Shown piece after piece: positions 38,585 to 47,707 of a stretch of 64,000 bases of DNA; position 1 is the stretch's first letter, and the number at the start of each line of letters is the position of its first letter. Below the pieces are notes generated by a model. It did no database searches, was not told the origin of the DNA, and saw nothing but the letters and a program-made list of their open reading frames with translations. Both the position numbers and the translations under genes were made by a program. The stretch comes from an uncultured Maribacter sp. (GTDB lineage: Bacteria; Bacteroidota; Bacteroidia; Flavobacteriales; Flavobacteriaceae), in NCBI RefSeq assembly GCF_947496775.1, contig NZ_CANMDU010000007.1, positions 1-64,000 on the forward strand, read 5' to 3'.

Positions 38585-39607
38585 ATGAAGAACGACTTAT
38601 TTCTAAAAGCATTAAAAGGAGAAACTGTACAAAGGCCACCAGTTTGGATGATGAGACAAGCAGGGCGTTACCTTCCTGAGTTTATGGAAATTAAAGCTAA
38701 ATATGACTTTTTTACTCGTTGCCAAACTCCAGAACTAGCTTCTGAAATAACGGTACAACCTATACGTAGATATGGTATGGATGCAGCTATTTTGTTTTCT
38801 GACATTTTAGTAATACCGCAAGCCATGAATATTGAGGTAGAAATGAAACCAAATTTTGGCCCATATTTACCAAACCCTATTCGTTCGCAAAAAGATTTAG
38901 ACAGTGTTATTGTTCCAGATATTCAAGACACCCTTGGCTATGTTATGGATGCTATAAAAATGACTAAAGAAAAATTAAATGATGAAATTCCTTTAATTGG
39001 TTTTGCTGGTTCTCCTTGGACTATTTTATGCTATTGTGTACAAGGACAAGGAAGTAAAAACTTTGATAAAGCTAAAGAGCTTTGCTTTACACAACCTGTG
39101 GTAGCACATTCTCTATTGCAAAAAATAACCGATACTACTATTGCTTACCTTAAAGAAAAGGTAAAAGCAGGAGTTAATGCGGTACAAGTGTTTGATTCTT
39201 GGGGAGGAATGCTTTCGCCAACAGATTATCAAGAATTTTCTTGGCAATACATACAACAAATTATAGATACACTTAAAGAAGAAGCTCCTGTAATTGCTTT
39301 TGGTAAAGGGTGTTGGTTTGCCTTAAATGATATGGCAAAATCTGGCGCCTCTGCATTAGGGGTAGATTGGACATGTTCTGCACGTAATGCTCGCTACTTA
39401 ACCGGAGGAAATATTACACTACAAGGGAACTTTGATCCTTCTCGTTTATTATCACCGTCAGCAGAAATAAAAAAGATGGTACACCAAATGATAAATGAGT
39501 TTGGTAAAGATAAATACATTGTTAATCTAGGCCACGGAATTTTACCTAACATACCATTAGAAAACGCAAAAGCATTTATAGATGCCGTAAAAGAGTATAA
39601 AGAATAG
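38585..39607 (+). CDS. hemE: Uroporphyrinogen decarboxylase
   Basis: Removes four carboxyl groups from uroporphyrinogen III to give coproporphyrinogen III. The 340-residue protein carries the signature [17 protein letters not shown] at the N-terminus, [22 protein letters not shown] and the C-terminal NLGHGILPN. Length and motifs are normal. It lies 94 bp after hemCD across a micro-repeat and leads into the EI24 gene after 43 bp. Confidence 0.96.
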   Translation: MKNDLFLKALKGETVQRPPVWMMRQAGRYLPEFMEIKAKYDFFTRCQTPELASEITVQPIRRYGMDAAILFSDILVIPQAMNIEVEMKPNFGPYLPNPIRSQKDLDSVIVPDIQDTLGYVMDAIKMTKEKLNDEIPLIGFAGSPWTILCYCVQGQGSKNFDKAKELCFTQPVVAHSLLQKITDTTIAYLKEKVKAGVNAVQVFDSWGGMLSPTDYQEFSWQYIQQIIDTLKEEAPVIAFGKGCWFALNDMAKSGASALGVDWTCSARNARYLTGGNITLQGNFDPSRLLSPSAEIKKMVHQMINEFGKDKYIVNLGHGILPNIPLENAKAFIDAVKEYKE

Positions 39608-39650
39608 TACTCTTTTCTTTTGCCTATTTTTTGTATTATTATATCTAATT

Positions 39651-40394
39651 ATGATAAAAAATATTTTAAAAGGCATTACTTCTTACGCCAATTCTTTTAA
39701 ACTTATTGCGCAATTAAAATTGTGGAAATATTTTTTTATACCCATTGGTATTAGTATTGTAACTGCTGTTTTTATTGGCTTTACTAGCTATACACTTGCG
39801 GACGATATTGGCACTTTTATCTCCAAAATTTGGATATGGGATTGGGGAAAAGAAACTTTTACCTCTATAAGTAATTTTGTTGGTGGTGCAACGGTAATTC
39901 TCCTTGGACTTGTACTCTATAAGCATATTGTAATGGCATTATCTGCTCCCTTTATGAGTCCTGTATCCGAAAAAATTGAAGCGCATTTTACAAAAAACAC
40001 AAACCACGAGCATAGAAAAACTTCTTTTAACGACCAACTTTGGAGAGGTGTTAGAATAAACTTAAGAAATCTTTGGAAAGAGATTTTATTTACTATTCCA
40101 CTTATAATCTTAGGCTTTATTCCAGTAATTGGTATTGCATCTACCATTTTAATATTTTTGGTTCAGGCATATTATGCAGGTTTTGGTAATATGGATTATA
40201 CCTTAGAACGTCATTTTAAGTATAAAGAAAGTATTCAATTTGTAAAAAAGAATAAAGGGTTTGCTATTGGTAATGGTATTGTGTTTATATTATTTCTTTT
40301 AATTCCTGTTATCGGAATTATTTTAGTCTTACCTCTATCCGTAACAGCAGCTTCTAAACAAACTGTAGCTATTTTAGAAAATCAAAAACATTAA
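39651..40394 (+). CDS. EI24 (CysZ-like) domain membrane protein
   Basis: A 247-residue protein with four or more membrane helices. The layout (LKLWKYFFIPIGISIV near the start, LVLYKHIVMALSAPFMSPVSEKIE in the middle, GFIPVIGIAS and two C-terminal hydrophobic hairpins) fits the EI24/CysZ family, which includes sulphate permeases. No sulphate genes are near; its position inside the haem group suggests a role there, but nothing in the sequence proves it. It ends 4 bp before the GNAT gene. Confidence 0.8.
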   Translation: MIKNILKGITSYANSFKLIAQLKLWKYFFIPIGISIVTAVFIGFTSYTLADDIGTFISKIWIWDWGKETFTSISNFVGGATVILLGLVLYKHIVMALSAPFMSPVSEKIEAHFTKNTNHEHRKTSFNDQLWRGVRINLRNLWKEILFTIPLIILGFIPVIGIASTILIFLVQAYYAGFGNMDYTLERHFKYKESIQFVKKNKGFAIGNGIVFILFLLIPVIGIILVLPLSVTAASKQTVAILENQKH

Positions 40395-40398
40395 TCTA

Positions 40399-40941
40399 GT
40401 GGACTTGAATTTTGATTCTTATTACCTAGAACCAATACAAGAAAAACACGCTTGGGGTTTATGCGATTTTGTTACCTCTAATTCGGATAGATTAAAACGC
40501 TATTTCCCTCTAACATTAGCAGCAAATGTAACTCCAGAACTAGCTGCTATTTTTACAAATAAAAAAGCAAAAGAGTTTCTAAACAACCAAGAGTACCTAT
40601 TTATTCTCCGAAGTAATTTAGAAAAAAACATAATCGGTATAATTTATTTAAAAGAACTAAACTGGCAAACTAAACAAGGGGAGTTAGCTTATTGCATTGG
40701 GTATAATTATGAAGGGCAAGGTATTACAAGTAAAGCCATTACGCTTTTAACAAAATGGGCTTTTATTCAAAAAGCATTACAAAGGCTGCAAATAATAGTA
40801 CATAAAACAAATACCGCAAGTATTAAGGTTGCTATAAAAAGTAACTTTACATGGCAAAAAACGTTACCTAAAGAACATACTCCTCCTAATGAAGATTCGT
40901 TAGATATGGAGTTATACGAACATTACAATTCAATAAACTAA
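40399..40941 (+). CDS. GNAT family N-acetyltransferase (RimJ/RimL type)
   Basis: A 180-residue acetyltransferase with the RimJ/RimL layout: NIIGIIYLKELNWQTKQGELAYCIG followed by the acetyl-CoA loop NYEGQGITSKAITLL and NTASIKVAIKSNF. It probably acetylates a small amine or a protein N-terminus. The start codon is GTG, 4 bp after the EI24 stop. Its stop overlaps the next ATG as TAATG. Confidence 0.85.
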   Translation: MDLNFDSYYLEPIQEKHAWGLCDFVTSNSDRLKRYFPLTLAANVTPELAAIFTNKKAKEFLNNQEYLFILRSNLEKNIIGIIYLKELNWQTKQGELAYCIGYNYEGQGITSKAITLLTKWAFIQKALQRLQIIVHKTNTASIKVAIKSNFTWQKTLPKEHTPPNEDSLDMELYEHYNSIN

Positions 40942-41576
40942 TGCAGATAATTGAAAAATATGATCGCCAGTTTGAATATTTAGGTATCCTAATTAATCTT
41001 TTAATAGCCTATCAATTTTATAAAATTTGGAGTAATCCAACTATAAATGATGCTTCTACTGTTTCCGCTTTGGCAGCACTAATGGCTTTTGAGTTTATTA
41101 TGGTCCATTCTGGTGTATTTATGGCTGTAATGCCTAGAAAAATATCTTTATACGTATTATTTCCAGTGTATGGTCTTTTTGCACTTGCTTTTAATGCTGC
41201 AACAGAGAATAACACTATATTAATAGCTTACTTAGTAGTTATATTTAACCGCATGCGTTTTGCATTTTCAGATGTAAGTCCGGCTTTAAAAAATAGAGCA
41301 ATATTAACTTCTGTTTTAGCTGCAATTATATATTTTATATTGATTTTTGTAATCATGTTTACTATGAATTCCATTCCGGAACTTGGTTTACATGAAGAGT
41401 ACTTAGAAATTTCTGGTTATAATGCCGCAAAAACATCCGGTGGTGTGTTTATAGACACGCCACATATTGCCATTTTTTTTGGACTAATCTATTATTGTTT
41501 TTTAGTTCTAATTGAAGTATTATTACTTTATAAGCCACAAAATAAAAACCCGCCTATAAATATTCCTGATATATGA
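40941..41576 (+). CDS. Integral membrane protein of unknown function
   Basis: A 211-residue protein with about six hydrophobic segments (ILINLLIAYQFYKIW, ALMAFEFIMVHSGVFMAV, YVLFPVYGLFALAF, LTSVLAAIIYFILIFVIMF, IAIFFGLIYYCFLVLIEV). No family is recognised. TAATG coupling to the GNAT gene before it and an ATGA overlap with hemF after it place it firmly inside a translationally coupled haem operon. A role tied to the haem intermediates is possible but unproven. Confidence 0.75.
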   Translation: MQIIEKYDRQFEYLGILINLLIAYQFYKIWSNPTINDASTVSALAALMAFEFIMVHSGVFMAVMPRKISLYVLFPVYGLFALAFNAATENNTILIAYLVVIFNRMRFAFSDVSPALKNRAILTSVLAAIIYFILIFVIMFTMNSIPELGLHEEYLEISGYNAAKTSGGVFIDTPHIAIFFGLIYYCFLVLIEVLLLYKPQNKNPPINIPDI

Positions 41577-42475
41577 AAGATACTTTCTACGCCTATATTC
41601 AACAACTACAAGACACTATAACTACTAAATTAGAAGAAATAGATGGTGTTGCCACATTTAAAGAAGACCTTTGGAAAAGACCAGAAGGCGGTGGTGGTAG
41701 AACACGTGTTATAGAAAATGGAGCTGTTTTCGAAAAAGGGGGGGTAAATATTTCTGCAGTACATGGTGCTTTACCAGAAAGCATGCAAAATTATTTTGGT
41801 GTTAAAGATGCCGATTTTTTTGCTTGCGGACTAAGTTTAGTATTGCACCCTAAAAACCCAATGGTTCCCACAGTACATGCTAATTGGCGCTATTTTGAAA
41901 TGTATGACAAAGAAGGTAACATTGTAGATCAGTGGTTTGGTGGTGGTCAAGACCTTACACCCTATTATTTATTTGAGGAAGACGCTATTCATTTTCATAA
42001 TATTTGCAAAATCTCCTGTGATAAACACAATCCATCTTTTCATAAAAAATATAAAGAACGATGTGATACTTATTTTTGGAATGCACACCGTAATGAAGCA
42101 AGAGGCTTAGGAGGCTTATTTTTTGATTATTGTAAAGCAACCGATGATATGTCTATGCAAGATTGGTATAACTTTGTAACCGAAGTTGGCAATAGCTTTT
42201 TAGAAGCATATATACCAATTGTTATAAAAAGAAAAGATTTACCGTATACTAAAGAACAAAGAGACTGGCAAGAGGTTAGGCGTGGCCGTTATGTAGAATT
42301 TAACTTAGTACATGATAAAGGAACTTTATTCGGATTACGCACCAATGGCCGTATAGAAAGTATTCTCATGAGTCTTCCTCCACATGTACAATGGCATTAC
42401 AATCACCATCCAGAAAAAGGTAGCTCCGAAGAAAAGTTATTACAGGTTTTAGCAACTCCAAAAGATTGGGTTTAA
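41573..42475 (+). CDS. hemF: Coproporphyrinogen-III oxidase, oxygen-dependent
   Basis: Oxidatively decarboxylates coproporphyrinogen III to protoporphyrinogen IX using O2. The 300-residue protein has RPEGGGGRTRVIENGAVFEK, the HANWRYFE segment, DQWFGGGQDLTPYY and the C-terminal LPPHVQWHYNH, all characteristic of HemF. It overlaps the previous gene as ATGA. The use of the oxygen-dependent form fits an aerobic life style. Confidence 0.96.
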   Translation: MKDTFYAYIQQLQDTITTKLEEIDGVATFKEDLWKRPEGGGGRTRVIENGAVFEKGGVNISAVHGALPESMQNYFGVKDADFFACGLSLVLHPKNPMVPTVHANWRYFEMYDKEGNIVDQWFGGGQDLTPYYLFEEDAIHFHNICKISCDKHNPSFHKKYKERCDTYFWNAHRNEARGLGGLFFDYCKATDDMSMQDWYNFVTEVGNSFLEAYIPIVIKRKDLPYTKEQRDWQEVRRGRYVEFNLVHDKGTLFGLRTNGRIESILMSLPPHVQWHYNHHPEKGSSEEKLLQVLATPKDWV

Positions 42476-42484
42476 CACTAGATT

Positions 42485-42643
42485 ATGGCTAAAAAGGGTA
42501 AAGAAAAAAATACGGTAAATAAGGCCAAACACACCAAACTGATGAACCGTAAAAAGAATAAACTTAAAAAGGAACAAGAAACTAGGAAAGAGCGACTAAA
42601 AGCTATAATAAAACTCAGTAAAGAAAAATCTAAAGAAAATTAA
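42485..42643 (+). CDS. Small highly basic protein (52 aa), unknown function
   Basis: A 52-residue ATG-to-TAA frame made largely of Lys, Arg, Glu and Asn (MAKKGKEKNTVNKAKHTKLM ... KLSKEKSKEN). It starts 10 bp after the hemF stop, and its TAA overlaps the ATG of the YchJ-like gene (TAATG), which is the coupling used elsewhere in this operon and the main evidence that it is real. The sequence predicts a charged helix able to bind RNA or DNA. No homologue is recognised. Confidence 0.6.
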   Translation: MAKKGKEKNTVNKAKHTKLMNRKKNKLKKEQETRKERLKAIIKLSKEKSKEN

Positions 42644-43035
42644 TGAATAAAAATTGCTTTTGCGGTAGTAAAAAATCATATACGATATGTTGTAACATCC
42701 TACATAACAACATTTTAAATGCAGAAACTGCGGAACAACTAATGCGCTCTAGATATTCCGCTTTTGCAACTGGTAATGGCGATTATTTAATGAAAAGCCA
42801 CCATTCTAAAACAAGAGTTTTAGAAGATAAAAAAGAAATTGTAGCATGGGCAGAGTCTGTAACTTGGATTAAACTAGAAGTTTTGGAAACTACCGAAGGA
42901 AAAAAAGAAGATGCCCAAGGAACTGTAACTTTTAACGCCCATTATTACGAAAACGGGAAAGTAAATATCTTAAATGAAAAATCTGCTTTTGTAAAAGAAA
43001 ATGGACATTGGGTTTATTTAGGATTAGCAGAATAA
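42643..43035 (+). CDS. YchJ/UPF0225 family SEC-C-type zinc-binding protein
   Basis: A 130-residue protein of the UPF0225 (YchJ) family. It starts [17 protein letters not shown], the SEC-C-like metal-binding motif, and continues with [22 protein letters not shown] and a C-terminal small SnoaL-like fold. Function is unknown. It is coupled to the basic protein before it and precedes a lipoprotein gene by 2 bp. Confidence 0.85.
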   Translation: MNKNCFCGSKKSYTICCNILHNNILNAETAEQLMRSRYSAFATGNGDYLMKSHHSKTRVLEDKKEIVAWAESVTWIKLEVLETTEGKKEDAQGTVTFNAHYYENGKVNILNEKSAFVKENGHWVYLGLAE

Positions 43036-43037
43036 AT

Positions 43038-43658
43038 ATGCAACGAAATATATACATAATACCTCTTTTCATCAGCTTCATAATAAGTAGCCTTACTTCC
43101 TGTAATTCTAAAAAACACAAAAGCGATATAGAAATAACTTTTACCCCAGATACTCTTAATGTAGGTTATACGTATTGGTGGCCAGAATCTGGTCCTTTTA
43201 TAGGACAATGCGGTGAAGAATTTGCTTTAGCATTTTTAGGGTCGGTCACAAATATTGAAAACCCTTCTGATATAGCTGGCCCCTTATACACTTCTCAAGA
43301 AGGCATAATACAAATAGAAAATGTTTTTAAAATTAAGGATCTTGGTGATAATAAATATACCAATCAGAATTATTTTAAGTCCGATTGTTTCAATGGCTTA
43401 GATTTAGTTGTTGGTGATAAAGTCTTAGTTATCTGCTATGATTATGACGACAATTTTAGTGTTCCTGGCAATAAATCTATTCTAAAAGTGTCTGGTCTAG
43501 AGGATCCAATCGTGCAATCCATCAAAAAATATATTGATAAGGATTTAAACCCGATAAAAATTAGAAAAGATATAGATTCTTGGAAAAAATATGATTTGGA
43601 TGAAAATCTAAATCAAATAATTAAGTGCAAACAGGAAAATTTGCATTCCCTAGAATAA
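43038..43658 (+). CDS. Lipoprotein of unknown function
   Basis: A 206-residue exported protein starting [10 protein letters not shown], with a signal peptide and lipobox [10 protein letters not shown]. The mature part has the motif [22 protein letters not shown], which I do not recognise from any family, and acidic stretches (DYDDNF). It starts 2 bp after the YchJ stop; the frame that begins 30 bp earlier inside that gene is rejected. It is the last gene of the hemA group, ending against the convergent helicase. Confidence 0.7.
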   Translation: MQRNIYIIPLFISFIISSLTSCNSKKHKSDIEITFTPDTLNVGYTYWWPESGPFIGQCGEEFALAFLGSVTNIENPSDIAGPLYTSQEGIIQIENVFKIKDLGDNKYTNQNYFKSDCFNGLDLVVGDKVLVICYDYDDNFSVPGNKSILKVSGLEDPIVQSIKKYIDKDLNPIKIRKDIDSWKKYDLDENLNQIIKCKQENLHSLE

Positions 43659-43659
43659 C

Positions 43660-46296
43660 CTATTTCCAAATCACGGCTTTTTTAGTAGGTTTTTCTGTTG
43701 TGTTAGATATATGTAAAATCCTCGCTTTTAAAAGTAATTTTCTACCCTCTAAACTACGAGTATACAGAAGTTTTGCTCCTCCAACCTTCTCTATCCAAAA
43801 TTGTAAAAACAAGTTTGCTTTCTCCTTTTTATCACCAAAAATAGTCGGAACCACAAAATAACTATCTATTCCCAAAACTTTTCGTACCCATCCGCCCCGA
43901 ACTAATAAATAACGAGGGTTCTCAATTGGCGCCACTATTTCATCTAGCGCATTAATAAAAATGGCACTCTCATAATCCGTAGCACCCAATAACATACAGG
44001 AAACAGTTCCCATAGTATCTACATTGGCCACTACATTTAAATCCTTTTCATCCGATGTAATATAACCTAATTTAGTCATCATGGCCACTACTGCACATCC
44101 CATACTTTCTATATCCTTATGTACCTTTCCGTAAGTGATGTATAATTTAATTGCTTTCCAGGTTTTAACTCCAAATCCCATTACAAAAGCGGTAATTAAG
44201 GCATACAAAAATGTTAACCATCCTTTTGTTAAAATAACTTCGGTATTTTTAAGGAGGAACTCTGGTAAGAAAAAAGAGAGGCCCGCTATAATTTCTGCAA
44301 AGCTATAGACCACCATATCTCTATAGTGCAAAGCCTTCTGCCTTTTATAATTTCTACTTCCCCTAAAATATTTCTTTAATTCCCATACCAAGCCATTGCC
44401 AGTTTCAATAGCTGTCTTCCAATGGGCCCTAATTTTCGCTCTCTCCACAGATGCCCGTAATGCAATACTATTTGCATGCTCTATTGCTTCTTCTGTAATT
44501 TCTGGGATACTGCCTATTCTATCCATACCATTTTCTATATAAACTGGGGCACTGGTAGAAACACCCATAAATGCAGTAAAACGGCGAGATAAAGTTTCAT
44601 AGTCCCGTCCACCACTTTCCGAAAAAGGTTCTAAACATGCTAAATGCCAAATAACAGCGGTTTTATTCTTTTCTCCTTTTAAGGAACGGATAGCTCTTCC
44701 TCTCATCTGATTAGACGAAACAAAAGAACCAACAAAAGAAGCCAAAATTAGGGTATTTATTGCTGGCGCATCCCAACCCTCGCCTAAAAACGATTTTGTA
44801 CCAATAAGTATATTAATATATCCCTTCTGAAAAAGTTCTGTTATCATTTCTACTAGTGACATTCCTTTAGAGCTATCCTTCCGAATTATTACAAAATCAG
44901 AATCTGACCGCAACGCAGTACAACCTATTTTTTCTTCTGAAAAAAGTGTTTCCAATTCTAAAAGCACTTGTCTACTGATAATAACAATACTTCCTGTTAA
45001 TATACCAATTGATTTTTTGTCTATTTCAGCCAATCTAAGCTTATGGAATATAGAAAGCACCCCCAGCTTATCTAACGCTTTAACATCTTCTTCTTGGGTA
45101 TTTAAATACTCCTTTCGAATATAATCCGTCAGTATTACGCCGCGTAGTTTTTCTTTGAGGTTCGCATAAGAGTTTTCCGTTATAGTTACAATACTGTTTA
45201 ATTTACTGGGGCTTGTAGCCAAGGCTCTGTAAAACGCATCACTCCCAATCAAGTCTACCCGTTTTGTTTTTAAAACCCCTAGCGTTCTCAACTCCTTTTC
45301 CCATCGCTTTAAAAAAGATTCGTATTCGAAAAATTGATTTCTATCTGTAAAAAACAAATGCTGTAACAAAACCTCTAACCAATGGTTATTTAAAGACGGA
45401 AATTCTATTTTTTCCATTCGACCAAAACCAAGAATCTTTACTTTTTTGTATGGAATATCTACCCCAGTAGATTGCAGGTAAATTAACAATGCAGAAAAAT
45501 AGGTGGGATTCTGATAAATTTCATCCAAACAACTCTCTGTGCGACTATAAAATCTATGATTAAGTGCAAAATCACGAAAAGTACTATCGTTCTGAATATC
45601 TAGTAACAACTGCCCTACTTTTCTTCTAAATTCTACAATAAAATTTATGGTAACCGTATCGGGCAGGGAATAGTGGACAAAATCTTGGTGCGGACATAAA
45701 TCACCCTCTTTAACCAAATCAGGGATAGCAATTTCATCGTCTACCGCACCACATAAATCAAAATACCGTTGTACCTCAATACTTCCACTGTCGTAAGGTG
45801 GCGTAGCTGTTAGTGCTACCATAGTAAGGTTTTGGTCTAATTTTAAGGCATACAAACATTTCCACCATTCATTTTTTAAATGATGTGCTTCATCTAGAAC
45901 CAAGGCCTCTATCCCTTGTTTTCTAAAAAAAGTCAAAAACTCCTCCTTAGAGGCTTGTTTTTTGTAAAATGCATGTAACCCTTGGTAGGTGCTAAAAGTA
46001 ATATCAGACGGCTTAGAAACATCAAAAGAGTATGCTTTATAGTCGCTTTCTTCAGCAAAAAACTCTTGTAGCCTATTCTCCCATTGATTGCGTATAGTCA
46101 AAGTAGGACTTAAAACTAGAGTTTTCTTCCCAATCAAACGAACCATTTCTAGACCTAATATTGTTTTCCCTGAACCGGGAGGGGCTACAACATGCAAATG
46201 ATTGTCTTTAATGTGCTCTACAAAATGATTTAAAAATTTAGCCTGGTAGGTACGCCAAGGAAATTTAAACCGTAAAGAAGTAAAGCTGAGAATCAA
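43660..46296 (-). CDS. SF2 DEAD/DEAH-box helicase with two C-terminal transmembrane segments
   Basis: An 878-residue protein. Motif I is APPGSGKT (G41-T45), motif II DEAH at 135-138 (VLDEAHHL), motif III TATPP, and the C-terminal RecA lobe has the motif VI-like QMRGRAIRS preceded by GTKSFLGEGWDAP. After the helicase core, residues 655-715 hold two hydrophobic helices (FAEIIAGLSFFLPEFLL; LTFLYALITAFVMGFGV) and then about 165 unassigned residues. ResIII/SSL2-type helicases rarely have membrane helices. The gene is on the opposite strand between the hemF group and hemB, which suggests an inserted accessory gene. A nucleic-acid defence role is a guess only. Confidence 0.85.
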   Translation of the reverse strand: MILSFTSLRFKFPWRTYQAKFLNHFVEHIKDNHLHVVAPPGSGKTILGLEMVRLIGKKTLVLSPTLTIRNQWENRLQEFFAEESDYKAYSFDVSKPSDITFSTYQGLHAFYKKQASKEEFLTFFRKQGIEALVLDEAHHLKNEWWKCLYALKLDQNLTMVALTATPPYDSGSIEVQRYFDLCGAVDDEIAIPDLVKEGDLCPHQDFVHYSLPDTVTINFIVEFRRKVGQLLLDIQNDSTFRDFALNHRFYSRTESCLDEIYQNPTYFSALLIYLQSTGVDIPYKKVKILGFGRMEKIEFPSLNNHWLEVLLQHLFFTDRNQFFEYESFLKRWEKELRTLGVLKTKRVDLIGSDAFYRALATSPSKLNSIVTITENSYANLKEKLRGVILTDYIRKEYLNTQEEDVKALDKLGVLSIFHKLRLAEIDKKSIGILTGSIVIISRQVLLELETLFSEEKIGCTALRSDSDFVIIRKDSSKGMSLVEMITELFQKGYINILIGTKSFLGEGWDAPAINTLILASFVGSFVSSNQMRGRAIRSLKGEKNKTAVIWHLACLEPFSESGGRDYETLSRRFTAFMGVSTSAPVYIENGMDRIGSIPEITEEAIEHANSIALRASVERAKIRAHWKTAIETGNGLVWELKKYFRGSRNYKRQKALHYRDMVVYSFAEIIAGLSFFLPEFLLKNTEVILTKGWLTFLYALITAFVMGFGVKTWKAIKLYITYGKVHKDIESMGCAVVAMMTKLGYITSDEKDLNVVANVDTMGTVSCMLLGATDYESAIFINALDEIVAPIENPRYLLVRGGWVRKVLGIDSYFVVPTIFGDKKEKANLFLQFWIEKVGGAKLLYTRSLEGRKLLLKARILHISNTTEKPTKKAVIWK

Positions 46297-46430
46297 AAAA
46301 GAAATAGTTTTAAGTTATAAAAGTAGCAAATGAACGTTTTAAATACCAATTATATTGGTTTACAAGCAATTTCTATAGTGCATTTTCTTTACTTTGTAAC
46401 TTTAAAACAAATTTTCAGTAAAACAACTTT

Positions 46431-47426
46431 ATGTACCCACTTATAAGAAATAGAAGATTACGTAGTAATACAGCTGTTCGCAGGTTAGTTCGTGAAACCA
46501 TAATAACTCCGGATGATTTTCTCGTGCCACTATTTGTTGTGGAAGGAAAAGGTATAAAAAAAGAAATTCCATCCATGCCAGGGCAATTTCAACTAAGTTT
46601 AGATAATTTAGAAAAAGAAGTAAAAGAGCTTTGGAATCTTGGTCTTTGTTCAGTTTTACTTTTTGCCAAAGTACCAGATAATTTAAAAGATAATAAGGGA
46701 ACAGAAGCCTTAAATCCAGACGGACTAATGCAACGTGCTGTAAAAGCTGTAAAAAATGCTTGTCCAGAGATGTTGGTAATGACCGATGTTGCTTTAGACC
46801 CATTTTCTGTATACGGTCATGATGGTATTATTGAAAACGGAGAAATAGTAAATGATGCATCTTCCGAAGTTCTTGCAGAAATGAGTGTTTCTCATGCAGA
46901 AGCTGGAGCAGATTTTGTTGCACCAAGTGATATGATGGATGGTAGAATACTAACCATTAGAGAGGCTTTAGAAGATGAAGGGTATACCAATACTGGAATA
47001 ATGAGTTACAGTGCAAAATACGCTAGTGCCTTTTATGGTCCTTTTAGAGATGCATTAGATTCTGCTCCAGTAGACAATAAAAATATTCCAAAAGACAAAA
47101 AAACCTACCAAATGGATTACGCTAATAGGTTTGAAGCTATTAGAGAAACCCAAATGGATATTGATGAAGGTGCCGATATCGTTATGGTTAAACCTGGTTT
47201 ATGTTACTTAGATATTGTTCGTGAAATTAAAAACGAAGTAGATGTACCTATTGCAGTTTACCAAGTTTCTGGAGAATATGCTATGCTTAAAGCTGCGGCA
47301 GAAAAAGGGTGGCTAGACCATGATGCGGTAATGATGGAGCAACTAATTGCCATTAAAAGGGCCGGCGCAAATATAATAGCTAGCTATTTTGCAAAAGATG
47401 TAGCTAAATTATTAGGCCAATTATAA
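46431..47426 (+). CDS. hemB: Porphobilinogen synthase (5-aminolevulinate dehydratase)
   Basis: Condenses two 5-aminolevulinate molecules to porphobilinogen. The 331-residue protein has both Schiff-base lysines: K196 in SYSAKYAS and K254 in VMVKPG. The usual zinc triad region reads MTDVALDPFSVYGHDG (119-132) with no cysteine, so it is of the Mg2+-type rather than the zinc-type. N-terminal RRLRSNTAVRRLVRET is typical. It is separated from the hemA-hemF group by the helicase and may be transcribed from its own promoter. Confidence 0.95.
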   Translation: MYPLIRNRRLRSNTAVRRLVRETIITPDDFLVPLFVVEGKGIKKEIPSMPGQFQLSLDNLEKEVKELWNLGLCSVLLFAKVPDNLKDNKGTEALNPDGLMQRAVKAVKNACPEMLVMTDVALDPFSVYGHDGIIENGEIVNDASSEVLAEMSVSHAEAGADFVAPSDMMDGRILTIREALEDEGYTNTGIMSYSAKYASAFYGPFRDALDSAPVDNKNIPKDKKTYQMDYANRFEAIRETQMDIDEGADIVMVKPGLCYLDIVREIKNEVDVPIAVYQVSGEYAMLKAAAEKGWLDHDAVMMEQLIAIKRAGANIIASYFAKDVAKLLGQL

Positions 47427-47497
47427 TGAATACCTATTAGTTTATTTTAAATTCTTATCCAAAAAAGAAACAAACGCCAAATATTCATTTAACACAC

Positions 47498-47540
47498 TTA
47501 CAATAAGCAATTTAAATATAATCGTATACGATTATTGTAA
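47498..47540. promoter_or_regulatory. Nested palindromes downstream of hemB
   Basis: An 18-bp perfect palindrome (47518-47535) lies beside an outer pair TTACAATAA (47498-47506) and TTATTGTAA (47532-47540). Two nested inverted repeats in a 281-bp gene-free stretch before the CBS gene suggest an operator or a processed RNA structure. No T-run follows. Confidence 0.45.
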
Positions 47541-47707
47541 AATAAAAGATACTGTATATCAATATTTTAAAAAACAGCTATTTTCCTTAAGTATTTCAAA
47601 TTTAAAGAATCGGTAGATTTATTTATAAAAAATACTTATCGTTATAATAACAGAATAAAAATACAATCTGTGAATTTATATGTATTTTAGTTCTTTAAAC
47701 ATTTTCC

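Noticed and set aside
38334-38639. A 101-residue minus-strand frame over the AGC micro-repeat
   Set aside because: It opposes hemC and hemE, and the product is a Leu/Trp-rich string typical of translated repeats.
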